Shown piece after piece: positions 46,931 through 58,120 of a stretch of 64,000 nucleotides of DNA. A program made the translations under genes and the position numbers. The stretch spans positions 31,904,011 through 31,968,010 of the forward strand of contig NC_080082.1 in NCBI RefSeq assembly GCF_949987535.1. The letters run 5' to 3'. The notes under the pieces are model-generated. The model saw only the letters and a program-made list of their open reading frames with translations, was not told the DNA's origin and searched no databases. The stretch is from Balaenoptera acutorostrata. Taxonomy: Eukaryota; Chordata; Mammalia; Artiodactyla; Balaenopteridae. Within the stretch, counting starts at the first letter, position 1. The number at the start of each line of letters is the position of its first letter.

Positions 46931-47386
46931 ACAAGTATAAGTTAATGGATCAATAAATTATCCTGCCCCAAATGGTCCTCCGTTGGTTTTCCACAGAGCC
47001 CCATGCTTCCTCAGAGCTGGGATCAAGTGGGTGGAATTCTACACTTGCCTCCCTCACTTCAACCAGAGCAGCTGCTCTGATGTTGGTTTTATGTATTGCA
47101 GATTCTCCTAGGATTTTTTTATAAAAGAAGGATGCTATGGTTAAAAAATATTTGAAAGCACTGGAGTAGATGATCTCTAGGGCCTCAGCCAGTTCTAAGG
47201 GGCACAATTTTTGTGCTTTTCAGCAAACTCAGCAGCCTTATGAAGGAATCACTTCTTCTCTATCATCTGGCTTTCTGTTTAACCAGAACCCCCTGTTAAT
47301 AAAGGGATCTATATGATATATCCACAGCACAATAACCTTTGCTCTTAACAATGCAGTTTATGATCTAGGACTATTTCATCAAAGGG
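46931..47386. other. No gene or clear repeat recognised
   Basis: The phrase 'gtagatgatctctagggcct' near 47166 resembles the end of a mammalian repeat, but not enough to assign. Confidence 0.35.
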
Positions 47387-47461
47387 GATGAACATTTAAG
47401 CACGATAGTATACATATATATATATATGGTGTGTGTATTTGATTGTGCTTAAATGTTCATC
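47387..47461. repeat. Perfect 17-bp inverted repeat around an AT/TG core
   Basis: Arms gatgaacatttaagcac (47387-47403) and gtgcttaaatgttcatc (47445-47461) are exact reverse complements and enclose 41 bases rich in TATA and TG. The pair could form a cruciform or, if transcribed, a hairpin. Confidence 0.85.
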
Positions 47462-47484
47462 TATATATCAATACATTTATAAAA

Positions 47485-47960
47485 ATGATAACTGCATAGT
47501 CATGGAAGAAAAGATTCAAAAATACAGAGCAATATAAGAAGAAAATAGAGATGAGATTACCAATAATTCCGGATTGATCACTGTTAACATTTGGGGGTAT
47601 TTTCTTCTAATATTTAAAAATTAAGTACACAATGTATACACAAATATTAAAACAAAATAGGGAGCATGCAATATTTGTAGTTTTATGTGTTAACTTTTCA
47701 TAAAATACTGTTATTTCATGAGCATTTTCTCATGTTTTAAATTTTATAAAAAAACATGATTTTAATGACGTTATAAGACTATAATATAGATGTTTCATAA
47801 TTTCTTCATGAGTTTCCCTATTATTGGACATTTGAAATATTTCTGATTTGTCATGATTATTAAGCTTTTGCGAAACACATCCATAGACAAATCTTTACTT
47901 ACATCTTTAAGTGTTTCTTACATAGATTCAAAGATGTGAATTAACTGAATTAAAGGACAT
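47485..47960 (-). repeat. Old AT-rich interspersed repeat, probably L1-related
   Basis: 'gatcactgttaacatttggg', 'gagcattttctcatgtttta' and 'gtttccctattattggacat' are common words of an old mammalian LINE 3' region. Confidence 0.5.
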
Positions 47961-48077
47961 ACTTTTTTTTTCCCCAAAGGCTCTTGAGACATATTTCTAA
48001 AATATCTTCCAAAAAGTTTATATCATTTTACATTTCCATCAGCTTTGTTGGAGTCTTGGTCTCAACAAATCTTTATC

Positions 48078-48258
48078 AAAATTTTGTTAATTAAAAAAAA
48101 AAAAAAAAGGGACTTCCCTGGTAGCCCAGTGGTTAAGACTCTGCACTTCCACTGCAGGGGGCATGGGTTCAATCCCTAGTCGGGGAACTAAGATCCCTCA
48201 GGCCACACGGCGTGTCCCCGCCCCACCCATAATAAAACAAAATAAAATTTTGTTAATT
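48078..48258 (+). repeat. Short CHR-type SINE with exact 15-bp target-site duplication
   Basis: aaaattttgttaatt lies at 48078-48092 and 48244-48258. Unusually, a run of about 16 A precedes the SINE head (48093-48108) as well as an A-rich tail after it. Confidence 0.9.
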
Positions 48259-49149
48259 GTTGGGTGAACTGTTAATCAGAGTTTTAGCGCCATATGTAAT
48301 TTATTAGACTCTCATACTTTAAAATGTGACAACCTATGTAGCTTTCAAATTAATGGAAAATTCCAGCATTTCCAACAGAGAATTTTTTCCTGAAAAATGA
48401 AGGATGTAAAAATAAGAACAGGGCTAAAATAAACCAGAGTATTGATATATAAAAGTGGAAAAAGAGAAAAAAAATGAGAAAATGAAGTCTTCTAGTCCTG
48501 ATGGACCCACATTCCAGCTCCCTCTTTCTCTCACTTTAAAACACAGTGGTTGTCGGGCAGTGTGGACTTCTATCAGGCTAGTAAAAATATCTGGGGGCTA
48601 ATGGTTAGTTAGGGTCTGTCCTGAATCCAGCCCAGTGGTTCTTTATGTGTTAACTCAGGGATTTAGGTTATAAATCCATCGGGAAAGAACACGGAAAGCC
48701 GATCCATGAATCTAATCCACTTTCCCAAATCCCACAGCAGGACGGCCAGAGATGTCGCATCTGCCCAGTAGAAAGAAGCCTCTGTGTCCCTTTCCAAACT
48801 TGCATTAGTTCTTGGATCTCTCAGGAGGCTGCGGGGGCAGTTTTTTCCTCTGCTTTACAACTCGGTGACCTCAGATTCCAGGAATAGAGGTGATCCTGGG
48901 GATTCTGTTCTCGACCTGGTTTGCTCTAAGTCAATAAATAACAAGAGGCCTTTTTTCTCCCAGCATATTACAATGCCTGTAAAGTTTCTTTTAAAATGCT
49001 TTAACACAATTAATGGGATAGTAGGCATGTGCCAGGTAACTTGCCTGGTGTCAGGTAAAACACTGTCAGTGTGCACAGATTGGGGTGAACACCTACACAA
49101 GGAGCCAGACTCCAGAAGTCGCTACTGTAAGTCCTCTTCCATCCTTTAG
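48259..49149. other. Single-copy-looking sequence, no gene supported
   Basis: The 121-codon + frame at 48784-49149 (MSLSKLALVLGSLRR...) is the longest non-repeat frame nearby. It lacks a domain or splice context and I treat it as chance. Confidence 0.35.
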
Positions 49150-49280
49150 AGATCACTAGCAATGGATTTGCTAATTAGCATACTGGTATAAAAAATGGAT
49201 TTTTATTGGCGAATCTAGTGACTGTTAATTAATTTGATGAATGTTCGAAATGAGCTTCAGATAGGCAGCTTGGGTTAAAA
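49150..49280. promoter_or_regulatory. Candidate conserved non-coding tract
   Basis: Closely spaced 'gctaattagc' and 'gttaattaatttg' homeodomain-type TAAT cores in non-repetitive sequence. Function is inferred from texture only. Confidence 0.25.
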
Positions 49281-49959
49281 TGTGTAAAGACGTTCCCCTT
49301 CCCTGCATGAACCTAGCAAGTCTTGTAGCCTGTACCTTTAGGGATGTCACCTGCACTGGATCCTTAAGCAGTCCTGTGTCCAGCCATTGACTTAGGAGGA
49401 TTTCTGATGATTCTAGCAGGCAGTTGTAAAAGTCTGTTCTAATCCGCTTTGAGCAAACTTTTCACACAAGGAAAGTTTGGAGTCCCTGAAAAGTCAGAAA
49501 ACTGGGACTTCATCATGGTCCTGCTTTGCTAATGAATGTTTATTTAATTAATGTTGGGAGTTGTGACTGTTGGCAACCCAGGTCAACAGGCTACAGCTTC
49601 AGCTTTTCTTCTGCTAAATCAGAGATCACAGGGGTGTCAGTGCAGGGTTAGTTAGAATTAGGCAATGTCTGTTGGCCATCCTTTTTCTCCTGACATGATG
49701 GCTAGCCAGCTGTCCAAGATCTGCTTCTGATTTGATTTAGAAAAACTTACCTGAGTTCTGAGAGCAATTCTGGTTCTGATATGGAGCAGGGCCCTGTGGG
49801 GCTCCTGGGCACAAAGCCTTTCTGTGTTCCCTATTTCTTTGATTACAGGAAACAGCCTTCATTCAGCCTCCAAGACCTTTCCTGAGTTCAAATGGGCAGA
49901 TCCAAGCAGTTGTTAATTAGGGAAGGGAGGAGAGGCAAGACCAGGGAGAAACAAACAAT
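49281..49959. other. No gene or clear repeat recognised
   Basis: Single-copy-looking sequence. Confidence 0.35.
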
Positions 49960-50400
49960 CAAGAGCAGCCCTGGGGCAAGGTCCTGTTTCCCTATCAATG
50001 GATACACACAACAATATGTTTGAGCTATTTTGCAGACACTGAAACCCCCTCCAGGTGGGAGAAGTTAACGATTAATGATGGTATGCTGCACACAAGCATG
50101 TAGATCCCAGATCAGTTGGACCTGAAGGTTGATGCTGACTCCTACTTACCTTACCACCAACCCATCAGAAGAATGTCCACGAGCTGATCACACCCTCTTT
50201 GAACAATTACTATAAAACTTCTCACTATCCTCTCCAAGTGGGTACACATAGTTTTTCAAGGCAGGAGCCCACCGTGTCCCCCTTTGCCTGGCAAAGTAAA
50301 AAAGCTATCCTTTTCTACTTCACCCAAAACTCTTGTCTCCGAGATTTGATTCTGCACCAGTGTACAGAGAAGCTGAGCTTTCAGCCTCAGTTCTTTAAAC
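49960..50400 (+). mobile_element. Probable ERV class I-like LTR
   Basis: 'actgaaaccccctccaggtg', 'ttggacctgaaggttgatgc', TATA-like 'tactataaaacttctcac' (50207-50224), then 'aaagctatccttttctactt' and 'tccgagatttgattctgcac' reproduce the U3-R-U5 order. It encodes nothing; the 75-codon frame crossing it is incidental. Confidence 0.5.
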
Positions 50401-50496
50401 ACAAAAAAAGAAAAAGAAAAAAATAGAAAAAAATAAAGAAGCAGAGAGAGAGAGAGAGGGAGAGAGAGAGGGAGGGAAGAGAGAAAGAGAAGAGGT
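50401..50496. repeat. Purine-rich A/GA tract
   Basis: AAAAAG units followed by (GAGA)n with GGGA interruptions. Confidence 0.85.
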
Positions 50497-51084
50497 TGAC
50501 TACTAGTTTTTAGGCTTCTGTGTGTAATTTAAATTTTGATGGATCCCTTCAATTTTAGGCATCCATAATGGCTGTAATATGGCAAGACAAATAAAAAGAA
50601 CCTGTTCTGGAACACAGAGGCACTTGGTCCCTGGTTGGCTGTGTCAAGTTACTGAAAGGCCAGGCTGGCTGTGACACTGAGCTCCTCATTTGCATTTCTA
50701 ACTGTGACCTGAGGGCTTGTCAAATGTATGAACAGAGACGGTAGCTTTCCGAATGGCATACCTGTGACCTTTTCCCGTCACCGCCTCCTGAGAACATGTT
50801 AGGAAAAGTTTTCTAACTTAATCGGTAAGAAAGACCAGATTAGAATAATAAGCTTGAAAAATTTCACAACATTATTTTCCTGTTACACATCTAAATTTAG
50901 TGTCTGACACATAGTGGGTAACTACTAAATGTTTGTGAAATGAATGAATAAAATTTGTTTTTGAGCTTAGTGGACCAAATCTATCTTTTTGTCTGAATTT
51001 GAAATATTTGTTTTTTTAAAGTCTAGAAAACATATTTGTCAATGTCCTATGTTTCTGTACAACTGCTGCTACTAATGAATAACA
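50497..51084. other. No gene recognised; short L2 tail
   Basis: 'gtgtctgacacatagtgggt' and 'gtgaaatgaatgaataaa' at 50900-50952 are an L2 terminus. Nothing else is assigned. Confidence 0.45.
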
Positions 51085-51320
51085 ATGTTAATAGATAATA
51101 TCTGTTATTTCCTGGTGCTAGGAACTTGACTTTGTACACATTATATAATTTAACTCTCACAGTAACTCAATTCTCTTATTACTCTCAATTTTAGATGAGG
51201 ACACCAAGATTTCAAGAGATTAAGTAGCTTGATCAAAGGCACATGACTAGGAAGTAGTTGTTTTACTTGAACGCAGGCAGTCTGCCTCGAGATCCCATGC
51301 TCTTAATCCCCAAGCCAAAT
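51085..51320 (-). repeat. MIR SINE
   Basis: 'attttagatgaggacaccaa', 'gagattaagtagcttgatca' and 'cttgaacgcaggcagtctgc' in reversed MIR order. Confidence 0.8.
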
Positions 51321-51358
51321 TGCCCCTCTCATTTTTAGGAATTGTTAATGCCTTCATT

Positions 51359-51699
51359 CTGTAATGTCTTCTTCTTCTTTTTTAAAAAAATTTATTTTAT
51401 TTATTTGTGTTTGGCTGCGTTGGGTCTTCGTTGTGGTGCGCAGGCTTCTCATTGCTGTGGCTTCTCTTGTTGCGGAGCACGGGCTCTAGGCGCATGAGCT
51501 TTAGTAGTTGTGGCACGCAGGCTCAGTAGTTGTGGCTCTTGGGCTCTAGAACGCAGGTTCAGTAGTTGTGGCACACGGGCTTAGTTGCTCCACAGCATGT
51601 GGGGATCTTCCCGGACCAGGGCTCAAACCTGTGTCCCCTGCATTGGCAGGCGGATTCTTAACCACTGCGCCACCAGGGAAGTCCCTATAATGTCTTCTT
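51359..51699 (-). repeat. Long CHR-type SINE
   Basis: Flanks ctgtaatgtcttctt and ctataatgtcttctt differ at one base. Body ends 'ccaccagggaagtccc'. Confidence 0.9.
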
Positions 51700-51849
51700 A
51701 AAGGAAGAATTTGGAGTGTCTCTTTTTTTGCAACCCTTTAACTCGGGATTCCTTGTTATTTATAGGGTTGATTGTTAACGTTCAGATTGAAAAAGTTAGT
51801 GTGCGTCTCAACCTTAGCACCTGTGAAGATTAAATCTGTGATAGCAAGA

Positions 51850-52065
51850 ATAATAACCATGTATTGAGTGAATACTATACACCAGACACTTCATACACAT
51901 TATTGCTAATCCTCACAAACAACTCTGAGAAACTATTTGTTACTTCTTCGCTGCCATTTGCAGATGAAGAAACTGAGGCTCACAGAGGTTACGTAAATTG
52001 CTTTGGGTCACCTCCCCTCCTGCTAGCAAAATTGGGATTTGACACAGATCTGTGAGATGTTCAAG
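51850..52065 (-). repeat. MIR SINE
   Basis: 'ttgctaatcctcacaaacaa', 'tttgcagatgaagaaactga' and 'ggctcacagaggttacgtaa'. Confidence 0.82.
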
Positions 52066-52379
52066 TTTCTCCTGTTCTAGATGGTGCTCATGACCATTCT
52101 TGGTACTAATGTAGCGCTGACATGGGCTACTATATAAGTTTTCTCTGCAAGACTTTCTGTGGAACACCCAGTTGAATCTGACAGTGTCCTGTCTGGATGG
52201 AAGTAGTCTGATATTTGCCATGGACCTGCCCGGGCTATTTCTCCAAACCTTGATTGTCTGTATTTATACTGACATGAAGAATCCCACTGTTAGGGGAAGG
52301 ATGGCTCAGCTAAGCCTCCAGGTAGGGCTGGGCAGCCTCCAGTTCTCATCTTGACTTGGATTAGTACTCTTACCAGTAA
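52066..52379. other. No gene or clear repeat recognised
   Basis: Single-copy-looking sequence. Confidence 0.35.
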
Positions 52380-52740
52380 TAAAAAATTAATTTTAGCACT
52401 TGAGCTAATTGGAATAAAAAAATGTGACACCCAAGACAGAAATAAGCCTAATGAAGCCCATTAAATAATTTAATGATTACATAATTATGTTCATTTAAAA
52501 TGCAGGAATTGATCATTCTCAAATTAATTTTACCATCTCTGTACTTTTTAGAGCACATTTATTTTGAACAAAATGAAGGATTAGTTTCATTTCTGATGGG
52601 CACTCTGCCATTAATAATCATGTCCCATTATAATGAGAAAATGTTGTGTTTTGAATAAGTTCATGTGACCATATATTTCCAGATAACAGACAAGCTTGTT
52701 CAGTGGAGAGATTTCAGCTATTGAAAGGGTCTTTCTTACT
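52380..52740. promoter_or_regulatory. Candidate conserved non-coding enhancer-like tract
   Basis: Non-repetitive, AT-rich but complex sequence with many TAAT/ATTA cores ('aaattaattttagc', 'gagctaattggaat', 'aaattaattttacc', 'ccattaataatcatg'). This is the composition of deeply conserved vertebrate elements. No comparison is possible here. Confidence 0.3.
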
Positions 52741-53019
52741 AATTTGAATCATAAAATGAGTAAGTAGAGGACTGATGTGCTCAGCGAGCAGAAATATAGA
52801 TGAGAAAATCTGGTGCAATCCAGCTAATTAGGGGCTGGATCAGAGTGTTCTGGAAGCTCCAAACCAGTTTGCCAGATCAGGCATTATGAGATAGCAAAGG
52901 CTAAAAAGCCTTCATAATAGACATATATTGAACGCTTTTCTAGCATCTTTTCCTTCTCCCTTTCTAATCGTTCCTAATTTCTATTTGGGAATCCCTCTCA
53001 TTTTGAGGTAGACGACTTC
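52741..53019. other. No gene or clear repeat recognised
   Basis: Single-copy-looking sequence. Confidence 0.35.
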
Positions 53020-53400
53020 TCAGGTTTCAGGAGTAAAGCATATGATCTACTGAGCCAATCACTGCGTTTCATCCTCTGGCCACAGTGATTGGTACAGAGG
53101 TGGTGGACATGTGACCTAAGGCCATCCAATCAGAATGAATCTCAGGATCATTCTAGGGGATCCTGGGACAGGCTCCTCTTTTTCTTTGGCTATGAGTGAA
53201 GAAGCAGGCTGGCAGCACTTAAGATGTAGTTGAACTGAAGGAGGCAGAATCAAGAGACAGGAGGAAATCAGAACTTGGTGACATTGCTAAGCTCCAGGAT
53301 AAAGGCTTTCCTGAATCTATCTCTAGGCCTTTCCATTACGGATGCCAATAAATCCCTTCTATTGTTGAAGACATTGTTGCTTGCAACTGAAAGCATCCTA
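53020..53400 (+). repeat. Unclassified mammalian interspersed repeat, copy 2
   Basis: 'aagaagcaggctggcagcac', 'ggaggcagaatcaagagaca' and 'atgccaataaatcccttcta' echo the element at 19.5-19.86 kb. Confidence 0.45.
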
Positions 53401-54689
53401 GGCAAGGCAGAGTTTAATAGGTTATGGGATTTTTCTTTACAGCTATACACCTTATGGCTATGGAGTCGTGGAGTTTCATTCCTGTAAGAGACTTTTAGGG
53501 TCACCAGTTTCAACAGGGGTGCTACATAACAATCTGAGAAGTTGATTTGTGGTCTTACATGCGTTTCTTGCATTTGTAGAGCATTTTACGTTTTCCAGGG
53601 CGTTTTCGGAATGCTTCGGATACTCAGGACTAAGTTTCTCTGTAAGGGAGGCAGGGACGGGCAGGGTTAGTTGTGAGGTGAGACGCTTTTTGTCATCAGA
53701 AAGATGTCACATCAAATCCCAGCTCTTCTACTGTATAATCTGGGCTCTTCCTGTACCCGTAAAATGGGCGTGATAGTTACTTTGTAAGGTCTTTTTAAAA
53801 AAAAAAATGTGTGTGTGAAAATTGGAAAGGAGAATGTTTATGAAAGTATGCAAACGAAGCATAATCCTGGTCAACTTTGTTTAATCTTTTTTTTGGAACC
53901 AAGAGGGCCTTGATGGGCCAGTAGTTCTTTTCCCACTCTTTGTCCCCACCCTTAGAGGCTCAGGGATTTGTTTCCTGTGAAAATGCAACTATCTCTGCGG
54001 GATCTATTGGTCAGTTACACTTTGGCGAAAATGTTAAGTTGTTAACAGTAATTTGTTCGTTAGGATCCATGAGAGAGGGAAATAAGCAGCTTTTGCTTAA
54101 GAATCAAAAGGTTAGAGGTTAGAAGGCATGTTCCTGAATCCCTGAGAGAGTGCTCCGAAGAAAGAGAAAAGGCACAGAACAGCGACAAATACCTGCTTTT
54201 GCAGGCAAAATTTGGAGCCTTCTTTAGGGCGTCTGAAACATACAAATATCATCGGTGTCTCTGTGGAGCCAGACCACAAATGATGAGCTTTTCCTTAAGA
54301 GTTTAGGAGCACAGTCTAATTATTACAAGGCACTTTCTGGTAGCTTCTCTGTAGGGCCTGACAGTGATGTTCTTGTGCCAAACATGAAAAATACACATCA
54401 TTTTATAAAGGCTGATTGACTATGTCATAGGCCCTGGGGACTTTTTTTTTTTTTTCTTCCACATTTGTTGTTGTTGTTTTAAACCAAAAGGAAATCTACT
54501 TGCTCCCATATCTGAAAATTCTAGGGAGTCACTGACTTCAGTCATGGCTGGATCCAGGTGCCCGACATCACCGGGAACACTCTCTCTCCATCTTGGTTTT
54601 CTTGGTGTTGGCATTGTTTTCAAACAGATGTCCCCAGGTGATGGCAAAGATGACTATCAGCAGTCCCAGGGCTACCAGCTTAGCTAACT
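53401..54689. other. No gene or clear repeat recognised
   Basis: Single-copy-looking. Short frames on both strands lack motifs. T-runs at 53887 and 54443 only. Confidence 0.4.
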
Positions 54690-55235
54690 GCTTTTACGTA
54701 TGTAATCTTCCATTCTCTATGCAAGTTTGCCAGGTACCAGATGAAGAAACTGAGGCTCAGAGAGGTTTAGTGAAAGTCACCAAGTAAGGACAGAGCCCCC
54801 TGCCCCATTCATATAGTGAAGTCCTAATCCTCAGGACCTCAGAATGTGACCTTATTTGGAGATAGGGTTTTTACGGAGGTAATCAAATTTAAAATGAAGT
54901 GATTAGCATGGTCCCTAATCCAAACCTTACATAAAGGGGAAATTTGGAGACAGACACGCACATAGAGGGAGGACGATGTAAAGAGATATAGGGAGAAGAT
55001 GCACCTACAAGCTCAGGAGGGAGACTTGGAAAGATCCTTCCCTCTCAGCTCTCAGAAGGAACCAACCTTGCCGATACCTTGATTTTGGACTTCTAGCTTA
55101 CAGAACTATGAGACAAGCAGTTTCTGTTGTTTAAGCCAACCATTTTGTGATACTCTGTTTCAGAGCCCTAGGAAAGTAACACAGAGCCCAAATTTGAATT
55201 CAGATCTGACTCCAAAGCCAGTGTTCGTTCTCCTT
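54690..55235 (-). repeat. MIR SINE split by a MaLR-type LTR
   Basis: Left part 'cagatgaagaaactgaggct' and 'cagagaggtttagtgaaagt'; right part 'cccaaatttgaattcagatc' and 'ctgactccaaagccagtg' resume after the LTR. Confidence 0.78.
54800..55182 (+). mobile_element. Solo MaLR-type LTR (MLT1 group) inside a MIR
   Basis: 'gtgaagtcctaatcctcagg', 'tgaccttatttggagatagg', 'ttggacttctagcttacaga' and 'tttctgttgtttaagccaac'. 'cagagccc' on both sides marks the insertion duplication. Confidence 0.78.
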
Positions 55236-55584
55236 CATTGCTCCACTTCAAATGTGGTGATGCATGTGGTATCTGTGAGATTTATGAGATGGATTCATTT
55301 TCTGAACTGAAAAATACAATATATTTCTGGATGGGACTCTGCAAGTGTCTTCTGCTTTCACAAACCTCTAGAGGAAGAAGAGCATTTTCTACAGGCTGCT
55401 GTGCTTGAAAAACTTCAGACAATTCTGTACAAGAAGCAAACACATCCTCTTCATACTGGGTAATTGCTGATGATAATTGAAAGAACATTTAAATTTGTTA
55501 AATTTACATGTGTGTGCCCATGATAATAAGAGCTGGTGGCCCTGACAAGCAGGAGAGTTTCCTCTGCTTTCATGCTTTCAATCT
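55236..55584. other. No gene or clear repeat recognised
   Basis: Single-copy-looking sequence. Confidence 0.35.
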
Positions 55585-55720
55585 AAAGAAGTTTGATATA
55601 TATATTTATATATATATATATGTACATGTCTAACGGAATCACTTTACTGTACCCCTGAAACTAACGCAACATTGTAAATCAACTATATTTCAATAAAAAT
55701 TAAGAAAAAAATAAAGAAGC
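55585..55720 (+). repeat. L1 3' end, artiodactyl/cetacean type
   Basis: TATA repeat, then 'gtctaacggaatcactttac', 'acccctgaaactaacgcaac' and 'ttcaataaaaattaag' with A tail. Confidence 0.85.
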
Positions 55721-55857
55721 AGTTTGAGCAGCCTAACTCTTCTCCTCCAGGGTCTTGTCACATGTTATGAGATTGTCACAGGATATGTATTCTCTCATTT
55801 CCTTAACAAGCATATATGAAGACTCTCATTTGTATGAGTCCCAGTACTTAATGCTAC

Positions 55858-56405
55858 AGAGCAGCGTTATCCAAAATATAGTGCGAGCCACAGAAGTGAG
55901 CCAAGTACGCAATTTAAAATTTTCTAGTAAGCACGTTAAAAAAATAAAAAGAAGCAGGTAACATTTATTTTAGTAATGTATCTTATTTATCAATCTGTCA
56001 AAGATACTTTCATTTCAAAATGTATTCAATATAAAAATTCTTTTTTTGTATTTTCTTTTTAAAAATTAATTATTTAATTGAAGTATAGTTGATTTACAAT
56101 GTTGTGTTAATTTCTGCTGTACAGCAAAGTGATTCAGTTATACATATATATACGTTCTTTTATATACTCTTTTGCATTGTGGTTTATCACAGGATAGTGA
56201 CTATAGTTCCCTGTGCTATACAGTAGGACCTTGTTGTTTAATATAAAAATTCTTAATGTGATATTTTATAGTCCTTTGTCTCACTAAGTCTGAAATCTGG
56301 TGTGTGTTTTATACTGATGACCCATCTCCACTTGGACCAACCACATTTCAGATGCTTAATAGCCACATGTGTCTAGAAACTTCTGTGTTGTACAGTGAAG
56401 ATCTA
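55858..56405. repeat. hAT-like DNA transposon split by an L1 insertion
   Basis: Left part 'agcagcgttatccaaaatat' and 'agtgagccaagtacgcaatt'; right part 'ctaagtctgaaatctggtgt' and 'gatgcttaatagccacatgt'. The two halves rejoin across the L1. Confidence 0.6.
56029..56254 (-). repeat. 5'-truncated L1 with 14-bp target-site duplication
   Basis: atataaaaattctt lies at 56029-56042 and 56241-56254. The T-rich left edge is the reversed poly(A). Words 'tttacaatgttgtgttaatt' and 'gtacagcaaagtgattcagt' identify the L1 3' end. Confidence 0.88.
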
Positions 56406-57085
56406 GAGGATAATGCCATAAAGATGATGGTAGTAATAACAGTAAGAATCATATGACTTCCATTATTTTTGTACCATGTGCCATGAATGTTCTCTACACA
56501 TACATTGTCTTTTTTCAAGCTTAAGTTTTGAATACATTCATACAATTTAAAATAAAAACATATAAAAATTATATAGAAAAACGTCTTGATCTTAGCCCCC
56601 ATCTCCTCAGTTCCCACTCCTTCAAAAAGAAAACCTCCCAAAAAACAAGAATCTGTTCTAATAGCTTACTGCATGTCCTTACACTTTCTTTAAGCAAATA
56701 CGAATAAATATTTTTATTTTCCCTTCTTTCTTTTAACCTAAAGGTAGCAAATTATACACATGCTCTGCATCCTATATTTTTCACTAAACAATTTAGATTT
56801 GAGATCTTTTCATATCAGTACATAACTTCTTGGTTCTTTTTCACAGCTGCATTGTATGGAGGTACCAAAATTTAATTAGTCTTCTACTGATGAACATTTG
56901 GGCTGTTTTCAGGTCTTGTAACTAAAAGCAATATTACCATGAATATCTTGCACATGAGTCATTTCACATACATGCAAGGATTGTTGGAGAATAAACTCCC
57001 AGAAGTAGGATTGCTGGGCCATAAGGTAAATGTATGTAAAATTTGAGAAGATATCGCCAAATTGTCCTCTAAAGGGGTTGTACCA
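56406..57085 (-). repeat. Old L1-type 3' region from about 56715; left part unassigned
   Basis: 'cacagctgcattgtatggag', 'acatttgggctgttttcagg', 'aagtaggattgctgggccat' and 'caaattgtcctctaaagggg' are L1M-type words. 56406-56710 shows nothing recognisable. Confidence 0.6.
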
Positions 57086-57117
57086 AATTCATGCTTCTAC
57101 CATCAATGTGTAAAATG

Positions 57118-57275
57118 TACATGGTGTCTTATTTAATCCTTAAAAAAATTGTGGGAGTTACTTATTATTATACTCATTTTTCAGGTAAAATGAAGGCTCA
57201 GGCAGGTTGGGTGACTTACACAGTAATGTTTATGCGTATGGGCAAAATCCAAGATTTAACCCCAGTTCTCTTGTA
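57118..57275 (-). repeat. MIR SINE
   Basis: 'ttatactcatttttcaggta', 'gaaggctcaggcaggttggg' and 'tgacttacacagtaat'. Confidence 0.7.
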
Positions 57276-57285
57276 CGTGCGTGCG

Positions 57286-57327
<42 letters not shown>

Positions 57328-57328
57328 A
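57286..57328. repeat. (AC)n microsatellite
   Basis: About 19-20 CA units following an alternating 'gtgcgtgcgctcac'. Confidence 0.92.
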
Positions 57329-57337
57329 TAATCTTAC

Positions 57338-57653
57338 AAAAAATTAGGAAAGGGACTTCCCCGGTGGCTCAGTGGTTAAGAATCCACCTGCCAATGCAGG
57401 GTCATGGGTTCGAGCCCTGGTCCGGGAAGATCCCACATGCCGCAGAGCAACTAAGCCCTTGCACCACAACTACTGAAGCCCGCACTTCTAGAGCCCGTGC
57501 TCCCCAACAAAGAGAAGCCACCGCAATGAGAAGCCCGCGCACCGCAACGAAGAGTAGCCCCCACTCTCCGCAACTAGAGAAAGCCCGTGCGCAGCAACGA
57601 AGACCCAACGCAGCCAAAAATAAATAAATTAATTAATTAAAAAAAATTAGGAA
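57338..57653 (+). repeat. Long CHR-type SINE with exact 13-bp target-site duplication
   Basis: aaaaaattaggaa at 57338-57350 and 57641-57653. Body 'gggacttccccggtggctca' to (AATTA)n tail. Confidence 0.92.
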
Positions 57654-58120
57654 GTACAATTCAAACAGCTTTTTTTTTTTTTTTTTGAAACATTTGAGAG
57701 TCATCTGCCAACTTCACCCCACTCCCACATAGGTGGTCCCTGAGCAGCCTGGTATGAATTTCCCTGATTGACTCTGAAACAACAGTAACAAAAATAAGGA
57801 CAGTATAGATGAGTTTTTCATAAGATTAAATTTATTTAATATAAGGATGGTACTTTATGGCCTCTCAACTTCTGGTGTGCTCATATGTTCTTTCTTTTAT
57901 AGAATTATGGGTATGTTAGATCTGGTTAATTTTTACACCTTTTATTATGAAAATTAGCAGCCCTTATAAAAGCAGACTAGTATATTGAGCCCCGATGTAC
58001 CCAGCACCCAACTTCAACAAATACCAACAAATAAGCAATCTTGTTTTATTTAACCCTCCTATTGCTCCCCCATTTGGATAAATTTAAAACAAAATGTAGA
58101 CATTATATTACATAATTTTC
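57654..58120. repeat. Unassigned sequence, then probable L1-related remnant
   Basis: 57910-58110 ('attagcagcccttataaaag', 'gatgtacccagcacccaact') is a common old LINE 3'-region phrase. 57654-57909 is unassigned apart from a T-run. Confidence 0.5.

Noticed and set aside
48784..49149. A 121-codon + strand frame in single-copy DNA
   Set aside because: No recognisable domain and no splice or terminator context; kept as unassigned sequence only.
57091..57627. A 178-codon + strand open frame
   Set aside because: It is assembled from a MIR, a CA microsatellite translated as Thr-His, and a CHR SINE.
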